A stretch of DNA of 64,000 nt, taken from contig CALAIL010000021.1 of NCBI GenBank assembly GCA_937923255.1, positions 1-64,000 on the forward strand. The letters run 5' to 3'. This DNA comes from an uncultured Propionivibrio sp. (GTDB lineage Bacteria; Pseudomonadota; Gammaproteobacteria; Burkholderiales; Rhodocyclaceae). Position numbers and translations under genes: made by a program. The notes under the pieces are model-generated. The model made no database searches, had not been told where the DNA came from, and saw nothing but the letters and a program-made list of their open reading frames with translations. This document shows, in pieces, positions 62,866 through 64,000 of the stretch (the stretch's first letter is position 1; each line of letters opens with the position of its first letter).

Positions 62866-63084
62866 ATTCGACTCCTTGCCAGATTCAAAGACCGCCGGAA
62901 GGCCGGAATACGCGGAATACCGCCGATAAACCCGGATTCCTGCCGCGCCGGCTTCCTCTTGCCGTATGTGCGCTACATTTCTACATCTCGCTCGACATTT
63001 TCCCTGTCTCGCCGCCCGGCCGCCCGCATCCAACGGCCATGCCCGAGGCGCGAACGGCAAAACAACGGAAAAACGGGCGCGCCC

Positions 63085-64000
63085 TTACTCCTTGAATGCG
63101 CGCGGCTCGAAGAGCTGCTCCATCAGATCGTTGTTCCACTTGCCGTCGACCTTGACCTGCGCCGCAGCGCCAAGATTGAACGCTTCGATCAGGTTATGGG
63201 TGAGGTAGGCATAAACGCCCGGCTGCTTGAAAGTGTACATCGCCGCGCCGGCGGAACCGGCGGCGATCGTCCAGGTTTCCAGATTGTGCGCCGGTTTATC
63301 GGCCAGATTGCCGCGTTCCCACACGTACTCGCCGTGGCCGCCGATCAGGTGCGGATACGAGGGACGATTCGCCTGCGAGTGGTAGAACATGACGGTTTCG
63401 CCCACTTTGGCCGTCAGCGCCTTCTCGCCCGTGTAGGCGTCCTTGCGGTCGCCAAAGACGACATGCGTGGGAATCAGTTTTTCCATCACCACCAAGTCGT
63501 CTTCCATGGCTTCGCCGGGGCTGGCGTAGCGCTTGTATTTGCCGTTCGCATCCTTCGGCAGGTAGAAATCCTGCTCGCCGATGTAGTACGCCCTGTCGTA
63601 GCGGATTTTTTTGCCGTTTTTATCCTTCAGTCCGCCTTTGGGCAGCACGGCGATGGCGCCGTTCATGCCATGCGTCACATGCCAAGGGATCATCAGACTG
63701 CCCGGCGCGCAGTGGTAGATGAAAACACCGGGCTTGATCGCCTTCCAGCGCACCGTGACTTCCTGCCCCGGCTGCACGTAGGTCAGGTCGCCCGCGCCCA
63801 GCGCGCCGGTCGAAGCGTGGAAGTCGATGTTGTGAACCAGTTGGTTTTTCGACGGATTCTTCAGCGTCAGTTCGACGTAATCACCTTCGTGCACGATAAT
63901 CATCGGGCCGGGCACGGAACCGTTGAAGGTAAACGCCCACATGAAGACGCCCGGTTCGACCTCGATCTCTTTTTCCTCGATGGTCATTTCCACCTGCACG
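63085..64000 (-). CDS. nirK: Copper nitrite reductase NirK/AniA (N-terminus beyond window)
   Basis: The last 304 residues of a two-cupredoxin copper nitrite reductase; the start is past the window end. Domain 1: HNIDFHAST (type 2 His, catalytic Asp, type 1 His), YHCAPG (type 1 Cys and type 2 His) and [10 protein letters not shown] (type 1 His, Met). Domain 2: [14 protein letters not shown] (catalytic His) and [11 protein letters not shown] (type 2 His). It reduces nitrite to NO in the periplasm. 220 bases separate it from the Sco-TlpA gene downstream. The N-terminal part (signal, lipobox if any) cannot be seen. Confidence 0.95.
   Translation of the reverse strand, partial: VQVEMTIEEKEIEVEPGVFMWAFTFNGSVPGPMIIVHEGDYVELTLKNPSKNQLVHNIDFHASTGALGAGDLTYVQPGQEVTVRWKAIKPGVFIYHCAPGSLMIPWHVTHGMNGAIAVLPKGGLKDKNGKKIRYDRAYYIGEQDFYLPKDANGKYKRYASPGEAMEDDLVVMEKLIPTHVVFGDRKDAYTGEKALTAKVGETVMFYHSQANRPSYPHLIGGHGEYVWERGNLADKPAHNLETWTIAAGSAGAAMYTFKQPGVYAYLTHNLIEAFNLGAAAQVKVDGKWNNDLMEQLFEPRAFKE

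Overview
The window is a GC-rich bacterial chromosome segment. Its conserved blocks (rpsP-rimM-trmD-rplS; rpmB/rpmG-radC next to coaBC-dut), a PilA with TfpX/TfpZ-type accessory protein, a thrW-like tRNA-Thr and an AniA-type copper nitrite reductase fit a betaproteobacterium. Genus cannot be read from the sequence. Housekeeping genes are intact. The long intergenic spaces hold several families of interspersed repeats and transposase remnants.

Layout. 1-2570: cbpA-cbpM and a repeat field. 2570-9259 (minus): a yia-like sugar-acid operon (yiaL, Gfo/Idh oxidoreductase, dlgD-like, idnD-like, TRAP dctQ-dctM-dctP). 9766-11789: ribosome and tRNA modification operon. 12219-14957: Pmp3 peptide, tRNA-Thr(CGT), amino-acid symporter and a membrane-anchored pilin-like protein. 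15212-17769: a tandem adenylate kinase with a degenerate second copy, and metY. 17992-21829: rpmG, rpmB, radC, coaBC, dut, yjbQ. 21875-23807: a dead IS1595/IS1016-type transposase, tfpX/Z and pilA. 24659-29704: an FMN hydroxy-acid oxidase, a dead IS481 transposase, a radical SAM protein and the end of the next operon.

28562-38903 (minus) is an eight-gene operon: hyi, TRAP dctP-dctQ-dctM, Zn-dehydrogenase, split transketolase (two genes) and glycerate 2-kinase. It is preceded by a good -24/-12 (sigma-54) promoter, three inverted-repeat candidate activator sites and, just upstream, a PrpR-type sigma-54 activator. I read this as a self-contained regulated pathway for an unidentified sugar acid feeding hydroxypyruvate/glycerate metabolism. 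39387-44122: an RspB-like dehydrogenase, KDPG aldolase and KDG kinase (minus), divergent from zwf (plus), give Entner-Doudoroff-type lower steps.

44562-54222: ACP phosphodiesterase-like protein, meso-DAP dehydrogenase, small ORF, a HipA/YjjJ kinase with three CTATTCA iterons, thiM-thiE, histidine phosphatase, methyltransferase, a frameshifted DUF1877 gene and a sirtuin. 54648-64000 (minus): nirK (cut by the window end), a Sco-TlpA fusion, a PCuAC copper chaperone, a Tat-exported propeller-like protein and a ~1,527-residue membrane protein of unknown function. This looks like a copper maturation neighbourhood for nitrite reductase.

Repeats: short palindromic boxes (GAAACCC-N8/9-GGGTTTC type) in spaced arrays occur in about a dozen intergenic places. 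Correia-like MITEs with ATAGCGG ends occur next to several arrays. Three times an array is followed by a MITE and then the stop codon of a minus-strand gene.
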